Shown here: piece after piece, positions 42,115 to 52,059 of the stretch
Position numbering within the stretch: the first letter of the stretch is position 1
Layout of the letters: each line of letters opens with the position of its first letter
DNA from: Leclercia pneumoniae
GTDB lineage: Bacteria; Pseudomonadota; Gammaproteobacteria; Enterobacterales; Enterobacteriaceae
Reading direction: 5' to 3'
Length of the DNA: 64,000 nt
Assembly (NCBI RefSeq): GCF_017348915.1
Contig: NZ_CP071383.1
Location: forward strand, 992,001-1,056,000
Made by a program: the position numbers and the translations under genes
Notes under the pieces: model-generated
Told to the model about the DNA's origin: nothing
The model's input: only the letters and a program-made list of their open reading frames with translations
Database searches by the model: none

Positions 42115-42195
42115 CCCCTCACCCAGCCCTCTCCCCAAAGGGGAGAGGGTGTTCAATTTCCCTCTCCCCTTTGGGGAGAGGGTTAGGGTGAGGGG
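42115..42195. repeat. Double REP-like palindrome between htpG and adk
   Basis: Two units, CCCTCTCCCC-AAA-GGGGAGAGGG and CCCTCTCCCC-TTT-GGGGAGAGGG, stand 9 bp apart and are bracketed by CCCCTCACCC and GGGTGAGGGG, so the whole stretch can fold as a large cruciform. Related copies occur elsewhere in the window. Confidence 0.85.
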
Positions 42196-42298
42196 AAACC
42201 TACTGCACTCCGCCAAATAATCTCCCCCGTTAACCGTTTCAGCCGTCCCGCCTTCCTTGAGCCACATCCGTTCTGATGGTATTGTTTAGCGCTTTTGA

Positions 42299-42976
<678 letters not shown>

Positions 42977-42983
42977 GTGCACG

Positions 42984-43011
42984 TTTCTCACCCGGATCTC
43001 CGGGTGAGAAA
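42984..43011 (+). terminator. Terminator of adk
   Basis: TTTCTCACCCGGA (42984-42996) pairs with TCCGGGTGAGAAA (42999-43011), a perfect 13-bp stem, followed by CATTCTC. Confidence 0.85.
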
Positions 43012-43100
43012 CATTCTCATCCCACCTATTACAGCAATGGGTTTCGTTTACCCACATTTCCGCTACAATTGACCCCTATTCAAATGGTTAAGAGGCGTGA

Positions 43101-44063
43101 ATGAGTCAGGCGAAAACAGGCATCCTGCTTGCCAATCTGGGTACCCCAGAAGCCCCCACCCCTGCGGCGGTAAAACGCTACCTGCGTCAGTTTTTAAGCG
43201 ATACGCGCGTCGTGGATACCCCGAGATTACTCTGGTGGCCGCTGCTGCGCGGTGTCATTCTGCCGATTCGTTCCCCGCGCGTCGCAAAGCTCTATCAATC
43301 CGTCTGGATGGAGGAGGGCTCGCCGCTGATGGTCTATAGCCGTCGTCAGGAGAAGGCCCTGGCCGCCCGGTTACCGGATATGCCCGTTGAGCTGGGGATG
43401 AGCTACGGCAAACCCTCCCTGAAAAGCGCCGTCGAAGCGCTGCTGGCCCAGGGGGTTGAGCACATTGTGGTACTGGCGCTCTATCCGCAATACTCCTGTT
43501 CCACGGTAGCCGCCGTCTGGGATGAGCTGGCGCGCATTCTGGCGACCCGCCGCCGCATTCCGGCCGTGACCTTTATTCGCGACTACGCCGATAATGAACT
43601 CTACATCCAGGCGCTCGCCAGCAGCGCGCGCGCGTCGTTTGAAAAGCATGGCGAACCGGACCTGCTGCTGCTCTCCTACCACGGCATTCCCCAGCGTTTT
43701 GCCAACGAAGGAGACGACTACCCGCAGCGTTGCCGCGATACCACGCGCGAGCTGGTCTCTGCGCTTGGTCTGCCGCCCGAGAAGGTGATGATGACCTTCC
43801 AGTCGCGCTTTGGCCGCGAGCCGTGGCTGACGCCGTACACTGACGAAACCCTCAAAATGCTCGGTGAGAAAGGCGTGAAGCATATTCAGGTGATGTCGCC
43901 GGGCTTTGCGGCGGACTGTCTGGAAACGCTTGAGGAAATTGCGGTACAAAACCGCGAATTCTTCCTTGAAGCTGGGGGCACAAAGTACGAGTACATTCCG
44001 GCACTTAACGACTCGCCGGAGCACATTGAGATGATGGCCTCGCTGGTGACGAACAGCCGCTGA
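43101..44063 (+). CDS. hemH: Ferrochelatase HemH
   Basis: The protein has 320 residues, as in E. coli. It inserts Fe(II) into protoporphyrin IX, the last step of haem synthesis, at the inner face of the membrane. The catalytic His is in LLSYHGIP, and [11 protein letters not shown] and [15 protein letters not shown] are family motifs. The aes gene that follows hemH in E. coli is absent; gsk begins 62 bp later. Confidence 0.97.
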   Translation: MSQAKTGILLANLGTPEAPTPAAVKRYLRQFLSDTRVVDTPRLLWWPLLRGVILPIRSPRVAKLYQSVWMEEGSPLMVYSRRQEKALAARLPDMPVELGMSYGKPSLKSAVEALLAQGVEHIVVLALYPQYSCSTVAAVWDELARILATRRRIPAVTFIRDYADNELYIQALASSARASFEKHGEPDLLLLSYHGIPQRFANEGDDYPQRCRDTTRELVSALGLPPEKVMMTFQSRFGREPWLTPYTDETLKMLGEKGVKHIQVMSPGFAADCLETLEEIAVQNREFFLEAGGTKYEYIPALNDSPEHIEMMASLVTNSR

Positions 44064-44125
44064 TCGCGCTGAAGGCCGGGTTTGTGCTACCATTCCCGGC
44101 CCATAATCCTTGCACAGTTCAGACC

Positions 44126-45430
44126 ATGAAATTTCCCGGTAAACGTAAATCCAAACACTACTTTCCCGTCAACGCCCGCGATCCGCTTTTGCAGCAAATT
44201 CAGCCGGAAACCGAGACCAGCGCAGCCTGGGTGGTCGGTATCGATCAGACGCTGGTGGATATCGAAGCCAAAGTGGATGATGCGTTTGTCGCGCGTTACG
44301 GTCTGAGCGCCGGCCACTCGCTGGTCATTGAAGATGACGTCGCCGAAGCGCTGTACCAGGAGCTGGTGCGTGAAAACCTCATCACCCACCAGTTTGCCGG
44401 GGGCACCATCGGCAACACCATGCACAACTACTCCGTGCTGGCCGACGACCGCTCGGTGCTGTTGGGCGTGATGTGCAGCAACATCGAAATCGGTGGCTAC
44501 GCCTACCGCTACCTGTGCAACACCTCCAGCCGTACCGACCTGAACTATCTGCAGGGTGTAGATGGGCCGATTGGCCGCTGCTTCACGCTGATTAGCGACT
44601 CCGGCGAGCGTACATTCGCCATCAGCCCGGGGCACATGAACAAACTGCGCGCGGAGAGCATCCCGGAGGCGGTGATTGCGGGCGCGTCCGCGCTGGTGCT
44701 TACCTCCTATCTGGTGCGCTGCAAGCCCGGCGAACCGATGCCGGAAGCGACCATGAAGGCGATCGAGTACGCCAAAAAATACAACGTGCCGGTCGTCCTG
44801 ACGCTGGGCACCAAATTTGTTATCGCCGATAACCCAGAGTGGTGGCAGGCGTTTCTGAAAGAGCACGTCTCGATTCTGGCGATGAACGAAGAAGAGGCCG
44901 AAGCGCTGACCGGCGAAAGCGATCCGCTGCTGGCGTCGGATAAAGCGCTGGACTGGGTGGATCTGGTGCTCTGTACCGCCGGGCCGGTTGGGCTGTATAT
45001 GGCGGGCTTTACGGAAGAAGAGAGCAAGCGTAAAACCCAGCATCCGCTGCTGCCGGGGGCGATTGCTGAGTTTAACCAGTACGAATTCAGCCGCGCAATG
45101 CGCCACAAAGACTGTGTTAACCCGCTGCGGATTTTCTCCCACATCGCACCATATATGGGCGGACCGGAGAAAATCATGAACACCAACGGCGCGGGCGACG
45201 GTGCGCTGGCGGCGCTGCTCCACGACATTACCGCCAATGCCTACCATAAAACCAACGTGCCGAACTCCAGTAAGCACAAGTTCAGCTGGCTGACCTATTC
45301 GTCACTAGCGCAGGTGTGTAAGTACGCGAACCGCGTGAGTTATCAGGTGCTGAATCAGCACTCCCCGCGCTTAACGCGTGGCCTGCCGGAACGGGAAGAT
45401 AGCCTCGAAGAGGCGTACTGGGATCGCTAA
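44126..45430 (+). CDS. gsk: Inosine-guanosine kinase Gsk
   Basis: The protein has 434 residues, the E. coli length, and belongs to the PfkB/ribokinase family. It phosphorylates inosine and guanosine in purine salvage. The catalytic Asp is in NTNGAGDGALAAL. The ATG at 44126 gives MKFPGKRKSKHYFPVNARDP, the family start; the longer start at 44084 is not supported. Confidence 0.97.
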   Translation: MKFPGKRKSKHYFPVNARDPLLQQIQPETETSAAWVVGIDQTLVDIEAKVDDAFVARYGLSAGHSLVIEDDVAEALYQELVRENLITHQFAGGTIGNTMHNYSVLADDRSVLLGVMCSNIEIGGYAYRYLCNTSSRTDLNYLQGVDGPIGRCFTLISDSGERTFAISPGHMNKLRAESIPEAVIAGASALVLTSYLVRCKPGEPMPEATMKAIEYAKKYNVPVVLTLGTKFVIADNPEWWQAFLKEHVSILAMNEEEAEALTGESDPLLASDKALDWVDLVLCTAGPVGLYMAGFTEEESKRKTQHPLLPGAIAEFNQYEFSRAMRHKDCVNPLRIFSHIAPYMGGPEKIMNTNGAGDGALAALLHDITANAYHKTNVPNSSKHKFSWLTYSSLAQVCKYANRVSYQVLNQHSPRLTRGLPEREDSLEEAYWDR

Positions 45431-45434
45431 AAGC

Positions 45435-45460
45435 AAAAAGGCAACGTCAGTTGCCTTTTT
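45435..45460. terminator. Terminator between gsk and ybaL
   Basis: AAAAAGGCAAC (45435-45445) pairs with GTTGCCTTTTT (45450-45460) around GTCA. With A and T runs on both sides it can serve both convergent genes. Confidence 0.92.
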
Positions 45461-45471
45461 ATATTGGCTCC

Positions 45472-45502
45472 CTCTCCCTGTGGGAGAGGGACGGGGTGAG
45501 GG
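45472..45502. repeat. REP-like palindrome after gsk
   Basis: CCCTCTCCC and GGGAGAGGG around TGT, then ACGGGGTGAGGG: the same core and flank as the palindromes at 42115-42195, here a single unit just before the ybaL stop. Confidence 0.75.
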
Positions 45503-45504
45503 CA

Positions 45505-47184
45505 TCAGCCCGCCGTTACCGTCTCATTTGCTGGCGGTTTCGTCAGCAGCGTCAGCATCGTATTGGCAATCTCGCGTTCGCCCATCACCACCTGATTGGC
45601 ACCACGTTCAGTAATGTAATCCACCTCATCGTCATAATGGGCGCGGGCGATAATCTCGATATTCGGGCACTTTTCGCGGGCGGTCGCTACAATCTCTCCC
45701 GCTTCATAGCCATTCGGAATAGTCAGCAACAGCCAGCGGGCGCAATCCAGATGGGCCAGATTCATGATCTCTTCGTTGGCCGCATTGCCCAGCACGGCAC
45801 GTATTCCGCGCTCTCGCAGCTCATCCACGCGGGTGCGTGAGGTCTCAATTACCACCAGCGGTACGCCCTGTGCCATTAATTTCTCACCCAGCAGGCTGCC
45901 GACGCGGCCGAAGCCCACCAGCAGCGCGTGGTTGCAGATATCGACCGGGATCTGTTTCTCATCTTCAATGGCCTCTTCCAGCGTCTGCTCATCCAGGGTC
46001 TCGGTCTTGTCGAGATACTTCTCCAGCAGGGCAAACAGCACCGGATTCAGCATAATGGAGAGGATCGCCCCCGCCAGCACCAGGTTCTGTCCGGCCTGCG
46101 GCAGCAGATTCAGCGCCATCCCCAGACCCGCAAGAATGAAGGCAAACTCACCAATCTGCGCCAGACTGGCGGCGATGGTCAGGGCGGTGCGCGGCGAGTG
46201 GCCGAACATACGCACCAGGAAGAAGGCGATAAGCGACTTGCCGAAGATAATGATGGCCAGCGTACCCAGCACTGCCAGCGGCTGATCGATCAGAATGAGC
46301 GGATCGAACAACATCCCCACCGAGACAAAGAACAGCACCGCAAAAGCATCACGCAGCGGCAGCGTGTCGTGGGCGGCACGATGGCTCAGCTCGGATTCAT
46401 TCAGCACCATACCGGCGAAGAACGCTCCCAGCGCGAAGGAGACGTCGAAGAGTTCAACGGCACCGAAGGCAATGCCCAGCGCCAGGGCCAGTACGGAGAG
46501 GGTAAACAGTTCGCGTGAACCGGTAGCAGCGCTGCGGGCCATAATCCAGGGGACCAGACGGCGGCCCACCAGCATCATGATAGCGATAAACGCCACTACC
46601 TTACCGATGGTGATACTCATATCCAGCGCCAGCGTGGCCAGGCCGACGTTATCTTTCTCGATCATCCCTGCGACGGCTGGCAACAAGACCAGCGTCAACA
46701 CCATCACTAAATCTTCCACAATGAGCCAGCCGATAGCGATCTGCCCGCGCTGGCTGTCTATTAACTGTCTCTCTTCAAGCGCACGCAGCAGCACTACGGT
46801 ACTGGCGGTAGAGAGGCAGAGCCCAAAGACGATACCGGTCATCAGCGACCAGCCCAGCAGTGCTGAAAGCGCCATTCCCAAAAGCGTCGCCACCCCTATC
46901 TGGGCGATTGCGCCGGGTATGGCGATCGACTTTACCGCCATTAAGTCCTTTAGAGAAAAATGCAGACCCACACCAAACATCAGCAGGATCACGCCCAGTT
47001 CTGCCAGTTCAGGCGCAAGTTTAGTATCAGCAACGAAACCCGGAGTAAATGGCCCTGCCAGCACACCCGCTAATAAATAACCGACCAGAGGAGATATACG
47101 AAGTTTGTTGGCAATCATGCCAAGAATAAAAGCGAGCACAAGACCACCAACAATGGTGGTGATAAGCGGTGTGGCGTGGTGCAT
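45505..47184 (-). CDS. ybaL: CPA2-family cation/proton antiporter YbaL (KefB-like)
   Basis: The protein has 559 residues (E. coli 558). An N-terminal antiporter domain with about 12 helices (1-385) is followed by a TrkA-N domain (about 415-535) with the nucleotide fold GFGRVGSLLGEKL. It probably exchanges K+ or Na+ for H+ under control of a nucleotide; the substrate is not proven. The ATG at 47184 (MHHATPLITTIVGG) matches E. coli; the upstream start at 47232 is not used in the family. Confidence 0.95.
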   Translation of the reverse strand: MHHATPLITTIVGGLVLAFILGMIANKLRISPLVGYLLAGVLAGPFTPGFVADTKLAPELAELGVILLMFGVGLHFSLKDLMAVKSIAIPGAIAQIGVATLLGMALSALLGWSLMTGIVFGLCLSTASTVVLLRALEERQLIDSQRGQIAIGWLIVEDLVMVLTLVLLPAVAGMIEKDNVGLATLALDMSITIGKVVAFIAIMMLVGRRLVPWIMARSAATGSRELFTLSVLALALGIAFGAVELFDVSFALGAFFAGMVLNESELSHRAAHDTLPLRDAFAVLFFVSVGMLFDPLILIDQPLAVLGTLAIIIFGKSLIAFFLVRMFGHSPRTALTIAASLAQIGEFAFILAGLGMALNLLPQAGQNLVLAGAILSIMLNPVLFALLEKYLDKTETLDEQTLEEAIEDEKQIPVDICNHALLVGFGRVGSLLGEKLMAQGVPLVVIETSRTRVDELRERGIRAVLGNAANEEIMNLAHLDCARWLLLTIPNGYEAGEIVATAREKCPNIEIIARAHYDDEVDYITERGANQVVMGEREIANTMLTLLTKPPANETVTAG

Positions 47185-47384
47185 TCCGTCTCCTTTCGTA
47201 GCTGTGTTGATCCATTTTTGGTGGTTAACCAAAAAACCTGGTAATAGTTTATGACAAAATTAATGATTATGTTTATGAATAATTGTTGAAATTTGAATAA
47301 AAGAGCAATAAGCGTGAAAAAAAGCAGATTCGGACAAATTAACCCGAGGAGAGAGAGGAGAGGCTTGTGCCATAAGGGGAGGAG

Positions 47385-47409
47385 GCGGCCAAAGTTTGAG
47401 TTTGGCCGC
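47385..47409 (-). terminator. Hairpin after fsr
   Basis: GCGGCCAAA (47385-47393) pairs with TTTGGCCGC (47401-47409) around a 7-nt loop. It ends fsr on the minus strand, without a T run. Confidence 0.65.
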
Positions 47410-47416
47410 GGGTAAA

Positions 47417-48637
47417 TCAGTCTTTTTGCCGGTTATCAGGCAGGAATATGGTCAACATCCCCAGAAGAGGCAGGAAAGCGCATATTTTGTAGACCAAAAA
47501 GATACTGGTATGGTCGGCAATCAGCCCCAGAACCGCTGCCCCAAGGCCTCCCATGCCGAAGGCAAAGCCGAAAAAGAGCCCTGAAACCATACCGATACGG
47601 CCCGGAAGTAGCTCCTGAGCGTAAACCAGAATGGCGGAAAATGCCGAAGCGAGGATAAAACCAATTATCACCGTTAAAACGCCCGTCCACCAGAGGCTGG
47701 CATAGGGTAAAACAAGGGTGAAAGGGGCAACGCCAAGGATAGAGCCCCAAATCACATATTTACGCCCAATCTTGTCGCCCAGTGGCCCGCCAATAAAGGT
47801 CCCGGCAGCAACTGCAAACAAGAACGCAAACAGGTGGAACTGGGCGTTCTGCACCGATAAGCCAAATTTTTCCATCAAATAAAAGGTGTAATAGCTGCTA
47901 ATGCTGGCCATATAGAAGTATTTCGAGAAAATCAGCATTAACAGAATGCTGATGGCCAGGATCACCTTATCCCGGGGCAGCGGATTAACTACAGGTGCCT
48001 TAGGTTTGCCCTTGTTGACACGATGTTGAGCAGCATACCAGCGGCTGATTTGCGCCAGGACCACGATGGCCAGCAGCGCTGCCAACACAAACCACGCGAC
48101 ATTCCCTTTACCGTAAGGGGCGATAATTACTGCTGCCAGCAGTGGCCCCAGTGAGCTCCCAAAGTTACCGCCCACCTGGAATAAGGATTGCGCCAGACCG
48201 TGACGGCCACCGGAGGCCATCCGCGCCACGCGCGATGACTCAGGATGAAATACGGAAGAGCCCGTACCCACTAGCGCCGCCGCGACCAGCACGGCTTCAA
48301 AGCTGCCCGCCATCGCCAGCAGAACCAGCCCGCTTAGGGTAAAGCACATGCCAATCGGTAGCGACCAGGGCATCGGATACTTATCTGTCCAGTAACCCAC
48401 CACCGGCTGCAACAGCGATGAGGCCAGCTGGAAGGTGAGGGTAATCATGCCTATCTGCACGAAAGTGAGTGAGAATTCGCTCTGCAGCAGCGGATAGATC
48501 GCCAGAATCAGCGACTGAATCATATCGTTAAGCAGATGCGAGAGGCTGATGGCACCGAGAATGCCAAAAGAAGTGCGCGCCTTCGATGACGATGGCGGAG
48601 CGCCGGAGGCCGGCTGGGTTGTTTCACTGATTGCCAT
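47417..48637 (-). CDS. fsr: Fosmidomycin resistance MFS exporter Fsr
   Basis: The protein has 406 residues, the E. coli length, with 12 predicted helices of the major facilitator superfamily. The A-motif region GDKIGRKYVIWG is present between the halves. It confers resistance to fosmidomycin when overexpressed; the natural substrate is unknown. The ATG at 48637 gives MAISETTQ; the longer frame to 48646 adds only MVF. Confidence 0.95.
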   Translation of the reverse strand: MAISETTQPASGAPPSSSKARTSFGILGAISLSHLLNDMIQSLILAIYPLLQSEFSLTFVQIGMITLTFQLASSLLQPVVGYWTDKYPMPWSLPIGMCFTLSGLVLLAMAGSFEAVLVAAALVGTGSSVFHPESSRVARMASGGRHGLAQSLFQVGGNFGSSLGPLLAAVIIAPYGKGNVAWFVLAALLAIVVLAQISRWYAAQHRVNKGKPKAPVVNPLPRDKVILAISILLMLIFSKYFYMASISSYYTFYLMEKFGLSVQNAQFHLFAFLFAVAAGTFIGGPLGDKIGRKYVIWGSILGVAPFTLVLPYASLWWTGVLTVIIGFILASAFSAILVYAQELLPGRIGMVSGLFFGFAFGMGGLGAAVLGLIADHTSIFLVYKICAFLPLLGMLTIFLPDNRQKD

Positions 48638-48800
48638 AAATACCACGTCGGATGTTATTAGAAATGCAGGGTGTAATTATTATTCAACTAACATACCTTT
48701 CAGCGACATTTGAAGGAAGTCGCAATTCTGAAAACTTATTTGTCTATTCTGATTACTCATTGTAATTTTTGCGTTTGTCTAAAGGTCAGGGAGAGAGAAT

Positions 48801-50453
48801 ATGAAGTTTGTGAAGCGAGGCGTCGCGTTGGCGTTGCTGGTGGCCGGGAGCGTGGCAAGCCTGCCTGCCCAGGCATATGAAAAAGATAAAACTTACAAAA
48901 TCACCATCCTACACACCAACGATCACCACGGTCACTTCTGGCGCAGCGAATACGGCGAATACGGTCTGTCCGCGCAAAAAACGCTGGTCGACGGCATTCG
49001 TAAAGAGGTGGCAGCCGAGGGCGGCAGCGTATTACTGCTTTCCGGCGGCGATATCAATACCGGGGTACCGGAGTCAGATTTGCAGGATGCGGAGCCTGAT
49101 TTCCGTGGCATGAATTTAATCGGCTATGACGCGATGGCCGTGGGTAACCATGAATTCGATAATCCGCTTACGGTATTACGTCAGCAGGAAAAATGGGCCA
49201 AATTCCCGTTCCTCTCTGCCAATATTTATCAGAAAAGCACCGGCGAACGTTTATTTAAGCCGTGGGCCATCTTTAAACGTCAGGATATTAAAATCGCGGT
49301 GATTGGTCTGACGACAGACGATACGGCGAAAATCGGTAATCCGGAATTCTTTACCGACATCGAATTTCGCAAACCTGCTGAAGAGGCGAAACTGGTCATC
49401 CAGGAGTTACAACAGAACGAAAAACCGGATGTCCTGATCGCTACCACCCATATGGGCCATTACGATAATGGTGAACACGGTTCTAATGCGCCGGGCGATG
49501 TGGAGATGGCGCGCAGCCTGCCTGCCGGCTCGCTGGCAATGATTGTGGGTGGTCACTCTCAAGATCCGGTGTGCATGGCCTCTGAAAACAAAAAACAGGT
49601 TGATTACGTGCCAGGGACGCCGTGCGCTCCCGATCAGCAGAACGGGATCTGGATTGTACAGGCGCATGAGTGGGGCAAATATGTCGGCCGCGCCGATTTT
49701 GAATTCCGCAATGGCGAAATGAAGATGGTCCGTTATCAATTGATTCCGGTCAATCTGAAGAAGAAAGTGACCTATGACAACGGTGAGAGTGAGCGTGTGC
49801 TCTTCACCCCCGAAATTGCCGAAAACCAGCAGATGCTCTCCATGCTCACCCCTTTCCAGAATAAAGGCAAAGCGCAGCTGGAGGTAAAAATTGGTACGCT
49901 CAATGGCCGTCTTGAGGGCGATCGCAGCAAGGTACGCTTTGTGCAGACCAATATGGGGCATCTGATCCTGGCGGCGCAGATGGCGCGCACCAATGCCGAT
50001 TTTGCGGTGATGAGCGGTGGTGGGGTACGTGACTCTATCGAAGGGGGCGACATCACCTACAAAGATGTGCTGAAGGTACAGCCATTTGGCAACCTGGTGG
50101 TCTATGCCGACATGACCGGTAAAGAGGTGACCGAATATCTTACCGCCGTAGCGAAGATGAAACCCGATTCCGGTGCCTATCCTCAATTTGCCAATGTCAG
50201 CTTTGTGGCAAAAGAGGGTGTGCTCAACGATCTGAAGATCAAAGGCGAGCCCGTCGATCCGGCAAAAACCTATCGCATGGCAACCCTGAGTTTTAACGCC
50301 ACCGGCGGCGATGGTTATCCGCGTCTGGATGAGAAACCGGGGTATGTGAATACTGGCTTTATTGATGCTGAAGTGCTGAAGCAATATATCCAGCAGAATT
50401 CACCCCTGGATGTGAATAGCTATGAACCGAAAGGTGAAGTGAGCTGGCAGTAA
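48801..50453 (+). CDS. ushA: Periplasmic 5'-nucleotidase / UDP-sugar hydrolase UshA
   Basis: The protein has 550 residues, the E. coli length. The signal peptide ends at AQA (residues 23-25). The metallophosphoesterase domain (about 30-340) has the metal ligands in ILHTNDHHGHF, GGDINTG and AVGNHEFDN (His of the GNHE motif), and the C-terminal substrate domain has the nucleotide stacking pair region. It hydrolyses nucleotides and UDP-sugars outside the inner membrane for salvage. Confidence 0.97.
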   Translation: MKFVKRGVALALLVAGSVASLPAQAYEKDKTYKITILHTNDHHGHFWRSEYGEYGLSAQKTLVDGIRKEVAAEGGSVLLLSGGDINTGVPESDLQDAEPDFRGMNLIGYDAMAVGNHEFDNPLTVLRQQEKWAKFPFLSANIYQKSTGERLFKPWAIFKRQDIKIAVIGLTTDDTAKIGNPEFFTDIEFRKPAEEAKLVIQELQQNEKPDVLIATTHMGHYDNGEHGSNAPGDVEMARSLPAGSLAMIVGGHSQDPVCMASENKKQVDYVPGTPCAPDQQNGIWIVQAHEWGKYVGRADFEFRNGEMKMVRYQLIPVNLKKKVTYDNGESERVLFTPEIAENQQMLSMLTPFQNKGKAQLEVKIGTLNGRLEGDRSKVRFVQTNMGHLILAAQMARTNADFAVMSGGGVRDSIEGGDITYKDVLKVQPFGNLVVYADMTGKEVTEYLTAVAKMKPDSGAYPQFANVSFVAKEGVLNDLKIKGEPVDPAKTYRMATLSFNATGGDGYPRLDEKPGYVNTGFIDAEVLKQYIQQNSPLDVNSYEPKGEVSWQ

Positions 50454-50462
50454 CGATTCACA

Positions 50463-50488
50463 GTACCGGCCTGGCAGCAGGCCGGTAC
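50463..50488. terminator. Hairpin between convergent ushA and ybaK
   Basis: GTACCGGCCTG (50463-50473) pairs perfectly with CAGGCCGGTAC (50478-50488) around GCAG. There is no T run on the plus strand. Confidence 0.75.
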
Positions 50489-50493
50489 GGCGT

Positions 50494-50973
50494 TTAATCC
50501 CGGCGAGCGATATCTGCAAACTGCGCATCCAGCATTTTCGCCAGATCTGCCGCGGCCAGCTCAATATCCAGGCCGCGTTTGCCACCAGAAATATAGATAG
50601 TGTCAAACGTCTGTGCCGGGGCATCAATGACCGTTGGCAGGCGTTTTTTCTGCCCCAGCGGGCTTATCCCCCCCACCAGGTAACCCGTGATACGTTGCGC
50701 AACCATCGGGTCAGCCATATCCACTTTCTTCGCCCCCAGCGCCTTTGCCACCTTTTTTAAATCTAACTGCCCGGCCACCGGGGTAACCGCCACCGCCAGG
50801 TGCTTCATATCGCCATTAATCGCCACTAATAGCGTCTTATAAACCTGATCGGCATTGAGCCCAAGTTTTTGCACGACTTCATCGCCGAAGTTCGTTTCGT
50901 TAGGGTCATGATCGTAGGCGTGGATGCGGAAACAAACCTTGTTTTTTTCGAGTAATTTAACGGCGGGTGTCAT
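50494..50973 (-). CDS. ybaK: Cys-tRNA(Pro)/Cys-tRNA(Cys) deacylase YbaK
   Basis: The protein has 159 residues, the E. coli length. It belongs to the INS/YbaK family, which clears cysteine mischarged on tRNA-Pro with the help of prolyl-tRNA synthetase. The family features [18 protein letters not shown] and [14 protein letters not shown] are present, including the catalytic Lys region. The ATG at 50973 gives [10 protein letters not shown], the family start. Confidence 0.96.
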   Translation of the reverse strand: MTPAVKLLEKNKVCFRIHAYDHDPNETNFGDEVVQKLGLNADQVYKTLLVAINGDMKHLAVAVTPVAGQLDLKKVAKALGAKKVDMADPMVAQRITGYLVGGISPLGQKKRLPTVIDAPAQTFDTIYISGGKRGLDIELAAADLAKMLDAQFADIARRD

Positions 50974-51059
50974 AACAATCCTTCTTACCAAAGACAGTGT
51001 ATGTGCTCAGCATACGTCCGGATGTTGCTTAAAAAATAGCACCATCTTGCGCAATAGTG

Positions 51060-51089
51060 TTGGCAGTGATGGGCACTTTGAGCGACAAT
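51060..51089 (+). promoter_or_regulatory. Probable promoter of chiX
   Basis: TTGGCA (51060-51065), an 18-bp spacer and GACAAT (51084-51089) stand about 7 bp before the inferred ChiX 5' end. Confidence 0.55.
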
Positions 51090-51095
51090 CGAGAG

Positions 51096-51174
51096 ATCCG
51101 GAGGCTTCCTCCGGCATAACTAAAATAATGAAATTCCTCTTTGACGGGCCAATAGCGATATTGGCCATTTTTTT
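51096..51174 (+). ncRNA. chiX: Small regulatory RNA ChiX (SroB/MicM)
   Basis: The stretch ATGAAATTCCTCTTTGACGG followed by the hairpin GGCCAATA-GCGA-TATTGGCC (51147-51166) and seven T matches the 3' half of E. coli ChiX as I know it, and lies at the same place between ybaK and ybaP. The 5' hairpin (CCGGAGG/CCTCCGG) differs in sequence but keeps the fold. The single-stranded AATTCCTCTTTGACGGG is the seed that pairs with chiP and dpiB mRNAs through Hfq. The 5' end at about 51096 is an estimate. The T tail overlaps the ybaP stop on the other strand. Confidence 0.92.
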
Positions 51175-51967
51175 AACGCAGCAATGCGGGCAAATTTCCC
51201 TCGCCATACAAATGCAGCGCTCCCACGGCCACGACATAACGTCCCGGCGGTAGGGCGTGGAGCTTCTCACACCAGGCCTGGTTTCGGGCGTGCATTAATA
51301 CGTCGTAGAGCGATTCACTAAAGGTGGCTGGCAGCGCCTGCAGGCTGGCGGCGGGCGGCGCATCCAGCCACCAGCTAATCATCGTCTGTAGCAGCCGGGC
51401 GTTGGTGTGCCAGTGGGTCAGCGTATCTTCCAGCAACAGTATTCCGTCATTCGGCAACTGACGCAGCAACGCTATCTGGCTGTCAGCCCCTTCCAGCTCT
51501 ATCACCGGAATGGCGCGTTCACGCGCCAGATGCAGCAACTGATAATCAATGCCGTAATCGCCCCGAAGCCCCAGACGCTGCGCCTGTGTGGCCTGCAATA
51601 CCATGGCAATTTGCCACAACGGCTGAGTTTCGAGCATCGACAGCGGTAAGCTCAGCTCGCTGGCCAGCCGTTCCAGCTCGGTGAGCTGTTCAGGGCTGAG
51701 GCGTTCCGCCAGAGGAGGGGGGATCGCCAGATCGGCGAAGGGTGAGTCGTTGCCCGAAATATCGGCTTCAACGATTAACGCATCGGCTTTTTGCACCAGG
51801 CGGATCAGTCCGGCAGGTAGCGGCGACATATCTTGCGTGCCCATATGAATACTGCCTACCAGGTGCAGATGTTGCCCGCCGGGCAGTACGATATCCAGCC
51901 CCGGCCAGGGATAACGGCGTGGGAAGTGCGCGCTCAATGCAGATTTTATACGGCTAAACAGACTCAT
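51173..51967 (-). CDS. ybaP: TraB/GumN-family protein YbaP
   Basis: The protein has 264 residues, the E. coli length. It has the TraB/GumN (EreA-like) fold signature HLVGSIHMGTQDMSPLP near the N-terminus and PPGRYVVAVGALHLYGEGNLPALL at the C-terminus. Eukaryotic and bacterial relatives act as metal-dependent proteases, but the substrate of YbaP is unknown. The ATG at 51967 gives MSLFSRIKSAL; longer starts extend beyond the homologous part. Confidence 0.92.
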   Translation of the reverse strand: MSLFSRIKSALSAHFPRRYPWPGLDIVLPGGQHLHLVGSIHMGTQDMSPLPAGLIRLVQKADALIVEADISGNDSPFADLAIPPPLAERLSPEQLTELERLASELSLPLSMLETQPLWQIAMVLQATQAQRLGLRGDYGIDYQLLHLARERAIPVIELEGADSQIALLRQLPNDGILLLEDTLTHWHTNARLLQTMISWWLDAPPAASLQALPATFSESLYDVLMHARNQAWCEKLHALPPGRYVVAVGALHLYGEGNLPALLR

Positions 51968-52059
51968 ACGCGCTCCCTGTAGCGAAAGGTTCATGCTAGC
52001 GCGCAGCAGGGAAAGGTGCAAATTTTAGCCCCTCCCGGCAGGCGGGAAGGGCTGTTACG

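Noticed and set aside
40230..42122. Long antisense ORF (40812-42122) opposite htpG
   Set aside because: Codon-bias artefact of a highly expressed gene; no ribosome site or homology, and htpG is certain.
43097..43339. Alternative frame beginning [15 protein letters not shown] over hemH
   Set aside because: Overlaps the true hemH start in another frame and lacks homology.
44087..45277. Long antisense ORF opposite gsk
   Set aside because: Same artefact: high-GC third positions leave the opposite strand open.
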